40,506 nt of DNA from Gammaproteobacteria bacterium (lineage in GTDB: Bacteria; Pseudomonadota; Gammaproteobacteria; Arenicellales; Arenicellaceae), in contig JABDKW010000038.1 in NCBI GenBank assembly GCA_013002025.1, forward strand, positions 1 to 40,506, read 5' to 3'. Below, piece by piece: positions 24,361 through 33,477 of the stretch. A model generated the notes under the pieces. It did no database searches. It saw nothing but the letters and a program-made list of their open reading frames with translations, and was not told the DNA's origin. Numbering within the stretch: position 1 is the stretch's first letter; each line of letters begins with the position of its first letter. The position numbers and the translations under genes were made by a program.

Positions 24361-27063
24361 ATGAAAGCTGGTAAATTGCGAGCGGTCGGGCTGGTCCGGA
24401 CCGCTATCTTGCTGCCGATATTTGTAGCTGGCCCGGCCGCTGCCAAACTGGAAGCTGGCCGGATCACGCTTGAAAATGCTGCCCAGCGAATCCAGCAGGG
24501 GCCAGACGCCACTGGCGGTATTGACGATTGGTACCTTAGCAACGGCACTCTCTGTGCGGTGATTTCCGATGTGCCGCATGAGTCTGAATTTTCAGACCGG
24601 GGTGGGGTGCTGATCGATCTAGGCTTCTGCGATCGAGCCGATGATCACTATACGCACTCGCAGGATTTGCTTGGCTCCAGCAACCGACCGCTGGACGCGC
24701 AGTCGATCTCGGCCAAGGCAAACGCGGACAGCGCTTCTGTGGTGGTTCAGTCAAGTAATCGCGGCGTGCATATGCAGACCACTTATACGCTGGATCGTGA
24801 TATCCCCACACGGCTGCGAATCAGTAAATCCCTGACTCTGGATGAGTCTGCCGATAATGACTTCAATTACCTAACGCCGTTCTGGTTCAACTATAAATCG
24901 CTGGAACCCTTTGTGTTCTCCTCGCGCGATCTCGGTCGCAATCATGGTTTTAACAATGAAGATTTCGTTAACCGTGGCGCGAAGTCTATGCGTGCTGCAG
25001 CGCACAATGCCGACACTCTGGTGTTGCCCAGCCCGCCCGATGCCGAGGCGCCCATCGCCTATGGCTGGCATCTCAGCTCGGCCACCAGAACTTCCGGCGC
25101 TGAGACTTACCCCTTACCGGCCTTTGTGCTGGCCGATAACCAATCCAATGCGTTCTTCGTTTTGGCGGATTCGTTTTATATTGGTGATGGCAGTCAGATT
25201 GGCTTATTGCAGTTGTTACAGATCCCACTGCTGAAAATACAGCCCGATGACTCGCTACTGATAGAGGAACAACTTTATGTAGGCAATCGAGCCGACGTCG
25301 CCTCGATTACTGATCAACTGATGACAGGCGGGGTGATGGTTACGGGTCGCCTGCCAAGCCCAGCGTCGGCCCTGCATATTGAGCTGCCGGATGGTACTCC
25401 TGTCACCTTTATCAGGCCGCAGGATGATGGTCGTTTTAGTGTTAAGTTGCCAGCCGGCGACTACCAATGGCGGCTGCGTGGCAGCGCCAACCGTGTCCAC
25501 AGCGGCGTGTTTAAGGTGGCGCGCGATACTCACGACCTGGGCTTATTGAGTTTGCCCAAAGCGGCCCGGGTGAATTTACCACGCGGCGCGCCTATGCGGC
25601 TGGTGTTCAGAGGCCAGAATGGTACCCCTGACCCTGATTTTGATGACCGCCTGACAGACTTTTCGGTGAATGACGATGGCGGTGTGCGACGCCGCGAAAA
25701 AGTGTCGCAGGTTTTTCTGGCCGGGATTGACAGCGATAGGCCGGCAGTCAATTTAGCGGCTGGCGATTATCGAGTCTATGCCACACGGGGGCCAGAATTT
25801 TCCCTGCCCACCGCTGATATAAGCGTCAAAGCAGGTCAAGCTCTGGACCTGGAAATTGATGTGCCTGAGCGCGTGGTGAATACGCCAGGCTATATCGCGG
25901 CCGACCTGCATGTGCATTCTGGTTTGAGCTTTGACAACACCTTCTCCACCAGCGAGCGGGTGCGCAGCTTCGTCGCCGAACACGGTGAAGTTATGGTGTC
26001 CAGCGAGCATGACCGGCCCACGGATTTTGCGCCCTTGATAGAGGCCATGGGCGTGCAGCAGGCAATTACCTCGATTGCGGCGGTGGAGATGACCAGCATT
26101 GTCTCCAGTGCGTTTAATCCCAACACCGGCGGGCATATGAATTTTTTCCCGGTGCAGCCGCAGCCCTTGCAGTTCCGCAATGGCATGATTAACCACGAGA
26201 ACAAACGGTTGCGCGATATTATGCATGCGTTCAGGGAGCGGCATCCGGATGTGATTGCCCAACTGAACCATGCCCGATTAACGCTGGCGTTGAGCGGTGA
26301 GATTCCATCGAACTATAAAGAATTGATTGAAAACGGAGAATATCTCGATCATATGGGCGTGGCAGCCTACCCCTATAATCCCAGCCAGCCACTGCACACT
26401 CACCCCAATAATAGCTTGTTGGAACAACACCCTGAGACGGGCGTGCGCGATATTGATTTTGATGCCATGGAGGTCATGAATGGCGGTGGCAGGCATTATC
26501 GGGAACGAATTCATGCGCTGCGCAAAGACTGGATGTCGTTTCTGTTACAGGGCTACCGCATCACCGGCACCGCCAACGGCGATTCGCACAAGGCGGTGCA
26601 ACAGGTGGCCTTGCCGCGCACCATGGTGGCGGTGCAGGGCGATGAAATTGCGAGCTTTAATCAGGCTGAATTTCTTGCCGCGCTACGTGCTGGCAAGGCC
26701 TACGGCACCACCGGGCCAATGCTCGATATTGACCTGAGTGGGGTAGGCATGGGCGAAACATTTAGTGGGCCACAAAGTGTCTTGAAAATCAGCTTGCGAC
26801 GAGCCGACTGGGTCAGCGTTGAAACGCTGGCCGTGCAGATTAATGGACAGTCTGTAAAAACCTGGCAGGTTGGCGCCCAAACTGAGTTTGAGCTGCCTAT
26901 TAATGTGAATGAAGACTCCCTGATTACCGTTGAAGCGGAAGGCCCTGCGTCACCAGCCTACTCAGCAATTTATCCCGATATCAATCCCTATGCTTTTAGT
27001 AACCCTATATATATTGATGCAGATGCCGACGGTGAGTGGCAAGCCCCCGGCTTGCCCCAGTGA
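24361..27063 (+). CDS. Exported PHP-domain metallohydrolase, CehA/McbA-like
   Basis: A 900-residue protein starting at ATG 24361 (a TTG at 24346 is less likely). Residues 1 to about 28, ending GPAAA, form a Sec signal peptide. Residues about 30-330 are a beta-rich domain I cannot name, and about 330-500 look like one or two carboxypeptidase-regulatory-type beta sandwiches. Residues about 510-760 form a PHP phosphoesterase domain with ADLHVHS (His517, His519), SEHD (His550, Asp551), NHA (His637) and GDSH (His743) as metal ligands. The family includes CehA and McbA, which hydrolyse carbaryl, but most members are uncharacterised. Placement 5 nt after fghA suggests co-expression with formaldehyde oxidation. 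Reaction and substrate unknown. Confidence 0.85.
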   Translation: MKAGKLRAVGLVRTAILLPIFVAGPAAAKLEAGRITLENAAQRIQQGPDATGGIDDWYLSNGTLCAVISDVPHESEFSDRGGVLIDLGFCDRADDHYTHSQDLLGSSNRPLDAQSISAKANADSASVVVQSSNRGVHMQTTYTLDRDIPTRLRISKSLTLDESADNDFNYLTPFWFNYKSLEPFVFSSRDLGRNHGFNNEDFVNRGAKSMRAAAHNADTLVLPSPPDAEAPIAYGWHLSSATRTSGAETYPLPAFVLADNQSNAFFVLADSFYIGDGSQIGLLQLLQIPLLKIQPDDSLLIEEQLYVGNRADVASITDQLMTGGVMVTGRLPSPASALHIELPDGTPVTFIRPQDDGRFSVKLPAGDYQWRLRGSANRVHSGVFKVARDTHDLGLLSLPKAARVNLPRGAPMRLVFRGQNGTPDPDFDDRLTDFSVNDDGGVRRREKVSQVFLAGIDSDRPAVNLAAGDYRVYATRGPEFSLPTADISVKAGQALDLEIDVPERVVNTPGYIAADLHVHSGLSFDNTFSTSERVRSFVAEHGEVMVSSEHDRPTDFAPLIEAMGVQQAITSIAAVEMTSIVSSAFNPNTGGHMNFFPVQPQPLQFRNGMINHENKRLRDIMHAFRERHPDVIAQLNHARLTLALSGEIPSNYKELIENGEYLDHMGVAAYPYNPSQPLHTHPNNSLLEQHPETGVRDIDFDAMEVMNGGGRHYRERIHALRKDWMSFLLQGYRITGTANGDSHKAVQQVALPRTMVAVQGDEIASFNQAEFLAALRAGKAYGTTGPMLDIDLSGVGMGETFSGPQSVLKISLRRADWVSVETLAVQINGQSVKTWQVGAQTEFELPINVNEDSLITVEAEGPASPAYSAIYPDINPYAFSNPIYIDADADGEWQAPGLPQ

Positions 27064-27167
27064 AACAGGACACGCGGTTTAGGCCAGCAAGGTACGGTTT
27101 CGCTCTAAATCGGGCTGAAAAATGGGCAAAACGCCTATAAAAATCCGTATTTACGCTTGCGTTAGTA

Positions 27168-27186
27168 AATGATAATCATTATCATT
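27168..27186. promoter_or_regulatory. Fur box upstream of feoAB
   Basis: AATGATAATCATTATCATT is a perfect palindrome about a central C and contains the full TGATAATCATTATCA 7-1-7 Fur motif (27170-27184). It lies about 36-60 nt before the two possible feoA starts, where the ferric uptake regulator with Fe2+ would block the promoter. This indicates repression of feoAB when iron is plentiful. Confidence 0.95.
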
Positions 27187-27245
27187 TGCATTAACAAACG
27201 CAATAACAGCTGATTATTTCTGTGAATAAGACCGAAACCAACTCA

Positions 27246-27467
27246 ATGTGGAGTATCAACCAGGGCGCCAAAGCCCGGGTTAGTGGCTTTGTTGGTGTGT
27301 CTGCGGCGTATATCAAACGCATGCGTGAAATCGGCTTGGATGTCGGTGCAGAAATCATCTGTGTTAACCGGCCGCCCTTCTCGGCGCCGCGTCAATTCCA
27401 GATTTGCGACGGTGTATTTTCCCTGGATAAGGAAATCGCCGACTCCATTCAGGTCGCTCCCTGCTAA
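27246..27467 (+). CDS. feoA: FeoA domain protein, ferrous iron transport accessory
   Basis: A small SH3-like FeoA protein of 73 residues from ATG 27246, or 81 from GTG 27222. I prefer the ATG because FeoA proteins begin close to the WSINQGAKARVSG strand, but neither start has a good ribosome-binding site. Typical features are the GAKARVSGF opening, the REIGLDVGAEI turn and the C-terminal FSLDKEIADSIQV. FeoA is a cytoplasmic partner needed by FeoB for Fe2+ uptake. It lies downstream of a Fur box and 130 nt upstream of feoB; no feoC is seen. Confidence 0.9.
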   Translation: MWSINQGAKARVSGFVGVSAAYIKRMREIGLDVGAEIICVNRPPFSAPRQFQICDGVFSLDKEIADSIQVAPC

Positions 27468-27508
27468 CCAGCCTGTCTGTACGCTTCGCTATAGCGCTCT
27501 ATAGCTCT

Positions 27509-27538
27509 TACGTTTCAAGTAAGTACGTTTCAAGTAAG
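27509..27538 (+). repeat. 15-bp perfect tandem repeat between feoA and feoB
   Basis: TACGTTTCAAGTAAG occurs twice head-to-tail (27509-27523, 27524-27538), followed by a partial third CTTCAAGCAAA. It lies in the 130-nt feoA-feoB gap and includes no obvious promoter or hairpin. Role unknown; it may be a replication-slippage tract. Confidence 0.85.
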
Positions 27539-27597
27539 CTTCAAGCAAATATCATGCACCCATTGATTTCGCCGTGGCATCGCGCTGAGGTTTTATT

Positions 27598-29412
27598 GTG
27601 AGCAACATTCTGGTCGTCGGTAAACCAAACTCGGGTAAAAGCCTGCTGTTCAACCGGCTGACCGGCGTTACCCAAAAAGTATCCAATTTCCCCGGCGTCA
27701 CGGTGGAGATTAAATCCGCTTCGTTTCGCAAACACCAACTCATTGATTTCCCCGGCACCTATTCACTCGACCCCTTAACCAAGGACGAGAAAATCGCCGT
27801 CGATCAATTTATTGATTCGATCAGTAATAAACGGGTCAAGGGTGTGCTGTGCATGCTGGACTCAACACGCCTGGAGCGTAGCCTGGTTTTTGCCTTGCAA
27901 GCACAGAAGGTGGCGCTGCTGGCCGGCGTGCCGGTGGTGTTTGCCCTGAATATGATGGACCAGATTGAACTCATCGGTGAAACCGTCGACGTAGCGGGGC
28001 TGCAACGTGATCTTGGCTGCAAGGTGTTTGCCATTTCCACCCGGCTCAATCAGGGCTTAAATGAATTGTCCGACGCACTGGATCAAATGGCGACCCACCC
28101 CGAGAAGTTTCTGCCCGAACCTATGCCCAACCTTGAGTTTGACCCGATCCACCGGGCTCACGAACTGCACGAGGTGTATGGCGCCAGCGTTGAAAAATTG
28201 CTAAAAACGCAAAACCGTCTGGATCGGTTCTTTCTATCCGGCGCTGGTGGTGGCGTGGCCTTTGTGGTGATTATGCTGCTGTTGTTTCAATCAATTTTCA
28301 CCTGGGCGGTACCGTTAATGGATGCGGTCGAGGCTGGCATTGGCTGGCTCAGCGGTGTGGTCACCACCAACATGGCCGATGGCATGGTCAAAGACTTTCT
28401 GGTTGATGCCATGTTTGGCGGAGTGGGCTCGTTCCTGGTGTTCGTGCCGCAGATTATGGTGCTGACCTTTATCATCGGCTTGCTGGAGGACAGCGGTTAT
28501 CTGGCTCGCGCCTCGGTCATCTGCCATCGCGGTTTAAGTCGCGTAGGTTTGAGTGGCATGAGTTTTGTTCCCTACCTGTCGGGTTTCGCCTGCGCGATTC
28601 CCGCTATCTTCGCGGCGCGCACCATTGCCTCGCCACGCCGCCGCTTGTTAACGATTTTGACCATTCCGCTGATGTCGTGTTCGGCGCGCCTGCCGGTCTA
28701 CAGCCTATTGATTCTGGTATTAATTCCGCCCGAAAAAATTCTGGGTGGATTGATTGATTTGCGTGGGCTGGTGTTCTTTGGTCTGTATATGCTGGGGATC
28801 GTGGCGGCATTGTTTGTATCTGCCATGCTGGCCAAGTTCGCGGTGCGCAACGAAGACGATGTGCCGTTTATCCTGGAACTGCCCCCCTATCGCCTGCCCA
28901 CCTGGAAGCCACTGATTCAGCGCGCTTTAAACAGCGCCAAAGCGTTTATCAGCAAGGCTGGTCACATCATATTTGCCATTACGGTTATTGTCTGGGTGCT
29001 GGGTTATTTTCCCAATGGCGCAGGTAATCTGGATAACTCTTACCTGGGTTGGATGGGGCAATTGATCGAACCCATTTTTGAGCCCTGGGGATTAGACTGG
29101 CGCTACGGGGTGGCCATTCTGGCCTCATTTGTGGCGCGCGAAGTGTTTGTCGGCACCCTGGGCACCATGTATGGCATCGCCGGGGCGGAGGAAAATATCG
29201 CTGGCCTGGCGGCTAACATTCAAGCGGATGGCATCTCGCTGGCCTCCGGTATGGCACTGCTGGTGTTCTATGTTCTTGCCCTACAATGCGCCTCAACACT
29301 GGCGGTGATGCGGAAAGAGGTGGGTAACAATTTAATTCCGATCTATGCCTTTATCGGTTATTCAATGCTGGCTTATGCGGCCGGGTCTGTTACCTATTGG
29401 CTGATTGCGTAA
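27598..29412 (+). CDS. feoB: Ferrous iron transporter FeoB
   Basis: A 604-residue inner-membrane Fe2+ transporter with an N-terminal G domain. G1 is GKPNSGKS (residues 7-14), the G2 Thr lies in NFPGVTV, G3 is DFPGTYSL (DLPG in most) and G4 is NMMD. The membrane part has about eight helices with the conserved gate segments PYLSGFACAIPAIFAART and PLMSCSARLPVY. At 604 residues it is shorter than E. coli FeoB (773), mainly from short linkers and the C-terminus. The start is GTG with GAGG at 27587-27590. Its stop lies 8 nt from the stop of the convergent GH3 gene, leaving no room for a separate terminator. Confidence 0.96.
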   Translation: MSNILVVGKPNSGKSLLFNRLTGVTQKVSNFPGVTVEIKSASFRKHQLIDFPGTYSLDPLTKDEKIAVDQFIDSISNKRVKGVLCMLDSTRLERSLVFALQAQKVALLAGVPVVFALNMMDQIELIGETVDVAGLQRDLGCKVFAISTRLNQGLNELSDALDQMATHPEKFLPEPMPNLEFDPIHRAHELHEVYGASVEKLLKTQNRLDRFFLSGAGGGVAFVVIMLLLFQSIFTWAVPLMDAVEAGIGWLSGVVTTNMADGMVKDFLVDAMFGGVGSFLVFVPQIMVLTFIIGLLEDSGYLARASVICHRGLSRVGLSGMSFVPYLSGFACAIPAIFAARTIASPRRRLLTILTIPLMSCSARLPVYSLLILVLIPPEKILGGLIDLRGLVFFGLYMLGIVAALFVSAMLAKFAVRNEDDVPFILELPPYRLPTWKPLIQRALNSAKAFISKAGHIIFAITVIVWVLGYFPNGAGNLDNSYLGWMGQLIEPIFEPWGLDWRYGVAILASFVAREVFVGTLGTMYGIAGAEENIAGLAANIQADGISLASGMALLVFYVLALQCASTLAVMRKEVGNNLIPIYAFIGYSMLAYAAGSVTYWLIA

Positions 29413-29420
29413 CCGGCTAT

Positions 29421-31247
29421 TTAATATTGTTGTAAACCGTAGCCATAGGGGAATAGCGCGCGCTCATCGCCAATTTCTAAGGGCAGGTCGGCGGCTTTTT
29501 TGGGCCAGACCAGCGGCAGCCGACCACGCGGCGTGAACCCATCCGACCCGAATAAGAAATCGGCTACGCCAGTGCCTTCCGAGCCGGGCAGCCAGGCTGC
29601 CACAAAGGCATCGCTTTGCTCGAACTGGTCGCTTATCTCCAGAACCCGGCCGGAAATGAGCACCACGACCAACCGGTCCGCGCGCTGAGCACAGTCTTTT
29701 ACCATCTGTTTGTGTGCATCACTTAGCCATAACTCGTCAGTATCGCCCAAGGCTTCGGCATAGGGCTGTTCGCCGACCACTACCACGGCGGTACCGGTTG
29801 GTGAGTTTGCTGGGCAACCCTCAGCATGATACGTCGCGTCAGGTGCTACTGCGCGCACTGCGTCATAAATGGTGGTCGCGCCACGGTAACTTTCAGTTTG
29901 GCCTTGCCAATGAATGCTCCAGCCACCACTTTGCAAGCCGGAGTTATTGCCGTGTGGCCCTATCACGGCGATTGAATCTTTGGCCTTGAGTGGCAGGGCC
30001 TGGTTTTGATTCTTTAGCAATACCAGCGATTCTCGTACTGCCTGGCGAGCCACCGCGCGATGTGCTTCGCTGCCAACCAGAGGCGCGTGTTCGGCTTTGG
30101 CGAAAGGGTCGTTAAACAAATCCAGCTTGAACTTCAGCTCCAGGATTCGGCGTACCGCGTCATCGATGCGTGCCATCGGCACTGTGCCGTCTTCGACCGA
30201 AGCTCGCAGCTCGCTGATAAAACGCTCGTGGTTGCCGGGCTGCATGGCCAGATCAATGCCGGCGTTGATGACGGTGTGCGGTGCGCCAAAACGCAGGCCG
30301 CCGTCCCAGTCGGTCATCACCATGCCAGTGAACCCCATCTCGCCTTTGAGTACATCCGTCACTAACTGTCGGTGCTGATGCATGTTAATACCGTTAACGG
30401 AATTAAAGCCCACCATGATGGCCGCCACACCGGCATCAACCGCGGCCTGATAGGGTGGTAAGAGCGTTTCACGCAGCAGTTCTTCATTGACGATGGCATT
30501 GCCACCTTCGACGCCGCCGCTGGTCGCGCCATCCGCCACAAAATGCTTAGCCGTGGCCGCTACCGTGTCGCGTCGCGCCAGGTCCACGCCCTGCAGTCCA
30601 CGAATGGCCGCTAGCCCAGCCTCGCGGGTAAACTCTGGTTCCTCGCTATAGCCCTCATACACGCGGCCCCAATGTTCGTGTTTGGGCATGGCGATACAAG
30701 GTGCGAAACTCATATTGAAACCGGTGCCCAAGGACTCCAGTGCGGTAATTCTGGCGGCCTGTTCGATCAGGGTGAGATTACGCGTAGCGCCCATACCGAT
30801 GTTGTGCGGGAAGATGACCGCCCCTGCAAAAGTATTTTGCCCGTGCACCGAGTCCACGCCGATCAATAATGGAATACCAAGCCTCGAGTTTAAGGCAGCT
30901 TGCTGGAAGCGGTTAAAGTGTGCGATCCATTCCTCTGTTGTCTCGCCGGGAAAGGGGCCTTCAGTGTGAATAACCGAGCCGATGCCAACGTCGCGCACAA
31001 TTTCCGGGCTGACCCCGTTGTGCCAGATGGATTGCGTCATTTGGCCGAGTTTTTCATCCAGCCTCATGACTGCCATCAAGGCAGCTATTTTGTCGCTTTG
31101 AGTGTCATGCTGGCAAAGGTCGATTTGCGCCGTTCCCCAGTGACACAATGCACTTCGCTGGGCGTCGGAGTGCGGTGGAACGCTGGCACAACTCGCCAGC
31201 AGAGTGGTGCTGACAAGCGCCACCGTAATCGCTCGAACGCGGCTCAC
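29421..31247 (-). CDS. GH3 beta-glucosidase/exo-beta-glucanase, lipoprotein
   Basis: A 608-residue GH3 enzyme with a lipoprotein signal: the lipobox LLASC puts the lipidated residue at Cys20, and Ala at +2 favours the outer membrane. The (beta/alpha)8 domain ends with the nucleophile Asp313 in MTDWDG, and KHFVADG holds the conserved Lys-His pair. The second alpha/beta domain supplies the rest of the site. It would remove glucose from beta-glucan oligosaccharides, acting in the periplasm or at the surface. Its GTG start overlaps the stop of the GH16 gene by 4 nt (GTGA), so the two are translationally coupled and made with the GPH transporter. It resembles ExoP/cellodextrinase-type GH3; linkage preference not proven. 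Confidence 0.93.
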   Translation of the reverse strand: MSRVRAITVALVSTTLLASCASVPPHSDAQRSALCHWGTAQIDLCQHDTQSDKIAALMAVMRLDEKLGQMTQSIWHNGVSPEIVRDVGIGSVIHTEGPFPGETTEEWIAHFNRFQQAALNSRLGIPLLIGVDSVHGQNTFAGAVIFPHNIGMGATRNLTLIEQAARITALESLGTGFNMSFAPCIAMPKHEHWGRVYEGYSEEPEFTREAGLAAIRGLQGVDLARRDTVAATAKHFVADGATSGGVEGGNAIVNEELLRETLLPPYQAAVDAGVAAIMVGFNSVNGINMHQHRQLVTDVLKGEMGFTGMVMTDWDGGLRFGAPHTVINAGIDLAMQPGNHERFISELRASVEDGTVPMARIDDAVRRILELKFKLDLFNDPFAKAEHAPLVGSEAHRAVARQAVRESLVLLKNQNQALPLKAKDSIAVIGPHGNNSGLQSGGWSIHWQGQTESYRGATTIYDAVRAVAPDATYHAEGCPANSPTGTAVVVVGEQPYAEALGDTDELWLSDAHKQMVKDCAQRADRLVVVLISGRVLEISDQFEQSDAFVAAWLPGSEGTGVADFLFGSDGFTPRGRLPLVWPKKAADLPLEIGDERALFPYGYGLQQY

Positions 31248-32086
31248 GGCTGCCAGACTTCGTGTTTGACCCAGTCGACCTCCATCACCCAGGTTTTTTG
31301 CATGGCGGCGTCATTGATCTTGGCAAAATTAAGAATTGCAAACATGGGCTCGGGAAACGTTGCTCCCTGCTGGGCATTCCGATAGATCTCTTGTCCATCC
31401 AGACGATACACCAGATCACCATCCAGCCACTCCACGGAATACTCATGATACTCCCCCAGATCAGCGGCCTGCACATGCATCATGGACTGCCAGTCACCGC
31501 CATCGCAATAGCCCTTGCTTTTAATCATCCGAGCTGTGTAATGGTCGGGGCCACCATCAGAATGGTGTTCAAAAATATCGATTTCACCCGACCCCGTTAA
31601 TGGCCAGCACACCGTTTCATCGGGTTCCTGTACGGGCGGTTCGTTGTTCAATGCGCCCAGAATCCACCAGGCAGGGAACATGCCTGCCTGACCACTGTCG
31701 GGCACCCGCAGTCGGGCGGTCCATTTGCCCCGCACAAATTCCTTTCGGTTTTTCGAAGCGATACGCCCGGCCACATACTGAGTGGGCGGATGCTGCTTAC
31801 CCCACTTATCGACATTGTCGCACTCGCGTGGCTCACCCAAATCAATGACTTTCAGTTTAATCGAGCCGTCACTGACTTCGCGAACACCATGCGCGTTGTC
31901 GGCGACATAGCATTGCTGTTCATTGTTGACCCACAGCAGTTGATCCTGCCAATTGTCGGGATTATACGAATCAAAGTCGTCGAAAAAATCCACTCGCCAC
32001 CGGGCCTGAGCGGTTGGCGCAGTTGCGCAGGCCACTAGCAGACTGGCAAGAACGATTAACAGGGTTGTTTTTCTGGCGGGAGTCAT
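31244..32086 (-). CDS. GH16 beta-glucanase (laminarinase-like), lipoprotein
   Basis: A 280-residue GH16 jelly-roll endo-glycosidase. The lipobox LLVAC gives Cys20 as lipid anchor, with Ala at +2 (outer membrane). The catalytic signature GEIDIFE places the nucleophile at Glu168 and the acid/base at Glu173, with Asp170 between. The extra residue after ExDxxE seen in some agarases/carrageenases is not evident, so a beta-1,3-glucanase is the best guess. It would cut laminarin-type glucans into oligosaccharides for the co-transcribed GH3 and transporter. Four Cys (59, 89, 160 and one in GYCDGG) may form disulfides. It lies 23 nt after the transporter gene. Confidence 0.92.
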   Translation of the reverse strand: MTPARKTTLLIVLASLLVACATAPTAQARWRVDFFDDFDSYNPDNWQDQLLWVNNEQQCYVADNAHGVREVSDGSIKLKVIDLGEPRECDNVDKWGKQHPPTQYVAGRIASKNRKEFVRGKWTARLRVPDSGQAGMFPAWWILGALNNEPPVQEPDETVCWPLTGSGEIDIFEHHSDGGPDHYTARMIKSKGYCDGGDWQSMMHVQAADLGEYHEYSVEWLDGDLVYRLDGQEIYRNAQQGATFPEPMFAILNFAKINDAAMQKTWVMEVDWVKHEVWQP

Positions 32087-32109
32087 ACGAAGTCGAGTCA
32101 GGTTCTGTA

Positions 32110-33477
32110 TTAAGTTGCTGGCACACCGTTGGCCAGCTCAGTTTCCATCTGACGGATCATTTTGGCATCGATCTTATAAAAGAATATCGCCACCGCACCC
32201 AGTATGGCTAGAATGGCCGGCAGCACGCTGAACATAAAACGAATGCCTTGCAATGACTCCTCGCTTTGCACCTCATTGGCGACAAAGCCAAACCAGCCGA
32301 GGATGATGCCAGCCAGACCGGCACCGACGGCCAGCCCCATTTTCTGGGCAAACTGCACGGTGGAAAATACCAACGCTGTGGTGCGGCGGCCCGATTTCCA
32401 CTCACCATAGTCAGCACAATCGGCGTACATGGACCAGACCAATGCCGGCGTGGGGCCGATCACGAAGGACCCCAAACAGTTCACCAACACCATCAACCAG
32501 TATTGGTCCGGGGGAATCACATAAAAGGCGGCCATACTGGTCGCATTCAGCAGGGTCAGTGCGATCATCAGATGTCGTTTCTCAAAGCGCTCTGCCAAAC
32601 TCTTGGTCAATGAAATCCCGGCGATCATGGCCATTAAGCCCAGTGACAGGAACACGGCGGTCTTGTCGAAAATTAGGAATATCGCCGTGCCGTCGTCGCC
32701 CACATAGTATTTGAAGTAGTACAACAGCGTGCCGTTGCGTACCGCGATGTTCATTAAGGTCACAATGGCCGACATAAACAGAACCAGCCAGGGCCCATTG
32801 CTGATCAGGGCTTTCAAGTCGAGCTTTACATTGGTGTGCTCGACTTTGGGTGTGACCCGCTCTTTGGTGGTAGCGAAAGTAACCCAGAACAATACCACCG
32901 AGATAACGGCGAAGATGATCATGGTGAGTCTGAACCCAGCGACCTCGTCGCCGCCGCCTAACAAGTTCTTCAGCGGCGTCACGAAGGTGCCGACCAACCA
33001 GGCTGCGGCAAAGGCGCAGATAAAGCGATAACTTGCGACTTTAGTGCGCTCGATCGAGGAGGGTGAGATGACGCCCATCAGTGCCGAGTAGGGCACATTA
33101 ATGGCCGTGTATGACAACATCATTAGCGTATAGGTCACGTAGGCGTAGATAAGCTTGCCGGTGTCGGATAATTCCGGGCTGGCAAACATCAGGTAGCCGC
33201 ACAGGCCATACGGTACCGCACCAAACAGGATGTAGGGCCGAAATTTGCCCCAACGTGATTTGGTCCGATCGGCGATCAGGCCCATCAACGGGTCGCTGGC
33301 CGCATCGACGACTTTGGTAATCAGGAACATGGTACCCACCGCCGCCGGTGCCAAACCAAAAATATCGGTGTAGTAATACAGCAGGAATATATTAAACACC
33401 TGAAAGAAAAAATTAGAGGCGGTGTCACCCAGGCCGTAGCCGAGTTTTTCTTTGAAGGAAAGTTGGTGGGTTGTCAT
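32110..33477 (-). CDS. GPH-family sugar:cation symporter (MelB-like)
   Basis: A 455-residue inner-membrane carrier of the glycoside-pentoside-hexuronide group. The N-terminus (SFKEKLGYGLGDTASNFFF) and the helix 2-3 signature DAASDPLMGLIADRTKSRWGKFRPYI, with its conserved Asp residues for cation coupling, are typical, and 12 hydrophobic segments are visible. It likely imports glucose oligomers or gentio/laminari-oligosaccharides with Na+ or H+. It is first in a minus-strand operon with GH16 and GH3 and faces the divergent cytoplasmic GH3 gene over a 309-nt control region. The exact sugar is inferred only from neighbours. Confidence 0.91.
   Translation of the reverse strand: MTTHQLSFKEKLGYGLGDTASNFFFQVFNIFLLYYYTDIFGLAPAAVGTMFLITKVVDAASDPLMGLIADRTKSRWGKFRPYILFGAVPYGLCGYLMFASPELSDTGKLIYAYVTYTLMMLSYTAINVPYSALMGVISPSSIERTKVASYRFICAFAAAWLVGTFVTPLKNLLGGGDEVAGFRLTMIIFAVISVVLFWVTFATTKERVTPKVEHTNVKLDLKALISNGPWLVLFMSAIVTLMNIAVRNGTLLYYFKYYVGDDGTAIFLIFDKTAVFLSLGLMAMIAGISLTKSLAERFEKRHLMIALTLLNATSMAAFYVIPPDQYWLMVLVNCLGSFVIGPTPALVWSMYADCADYGEWKSGRRTTALVFSTVQFAQKMGLAVGAGLAGIILGWFGFVANEVQSEESLQGIRFMFSVLPAILAILGAVAIFFYKIDAKMIRQMETELANGVPAT

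Noticed and set aside
25753-26271. Minus-strand ORF of 172 codons opposite the PHP protein
   Set aside because: It lies antisense to the conserved metal-site region of a convincing gene and has no recognisable domain.
29413-29420. Possible terminator between feoB and the GH3 gene
   Set aside because: Eight bases are too few, and no hairpin or T-run overlaps the gene ends.
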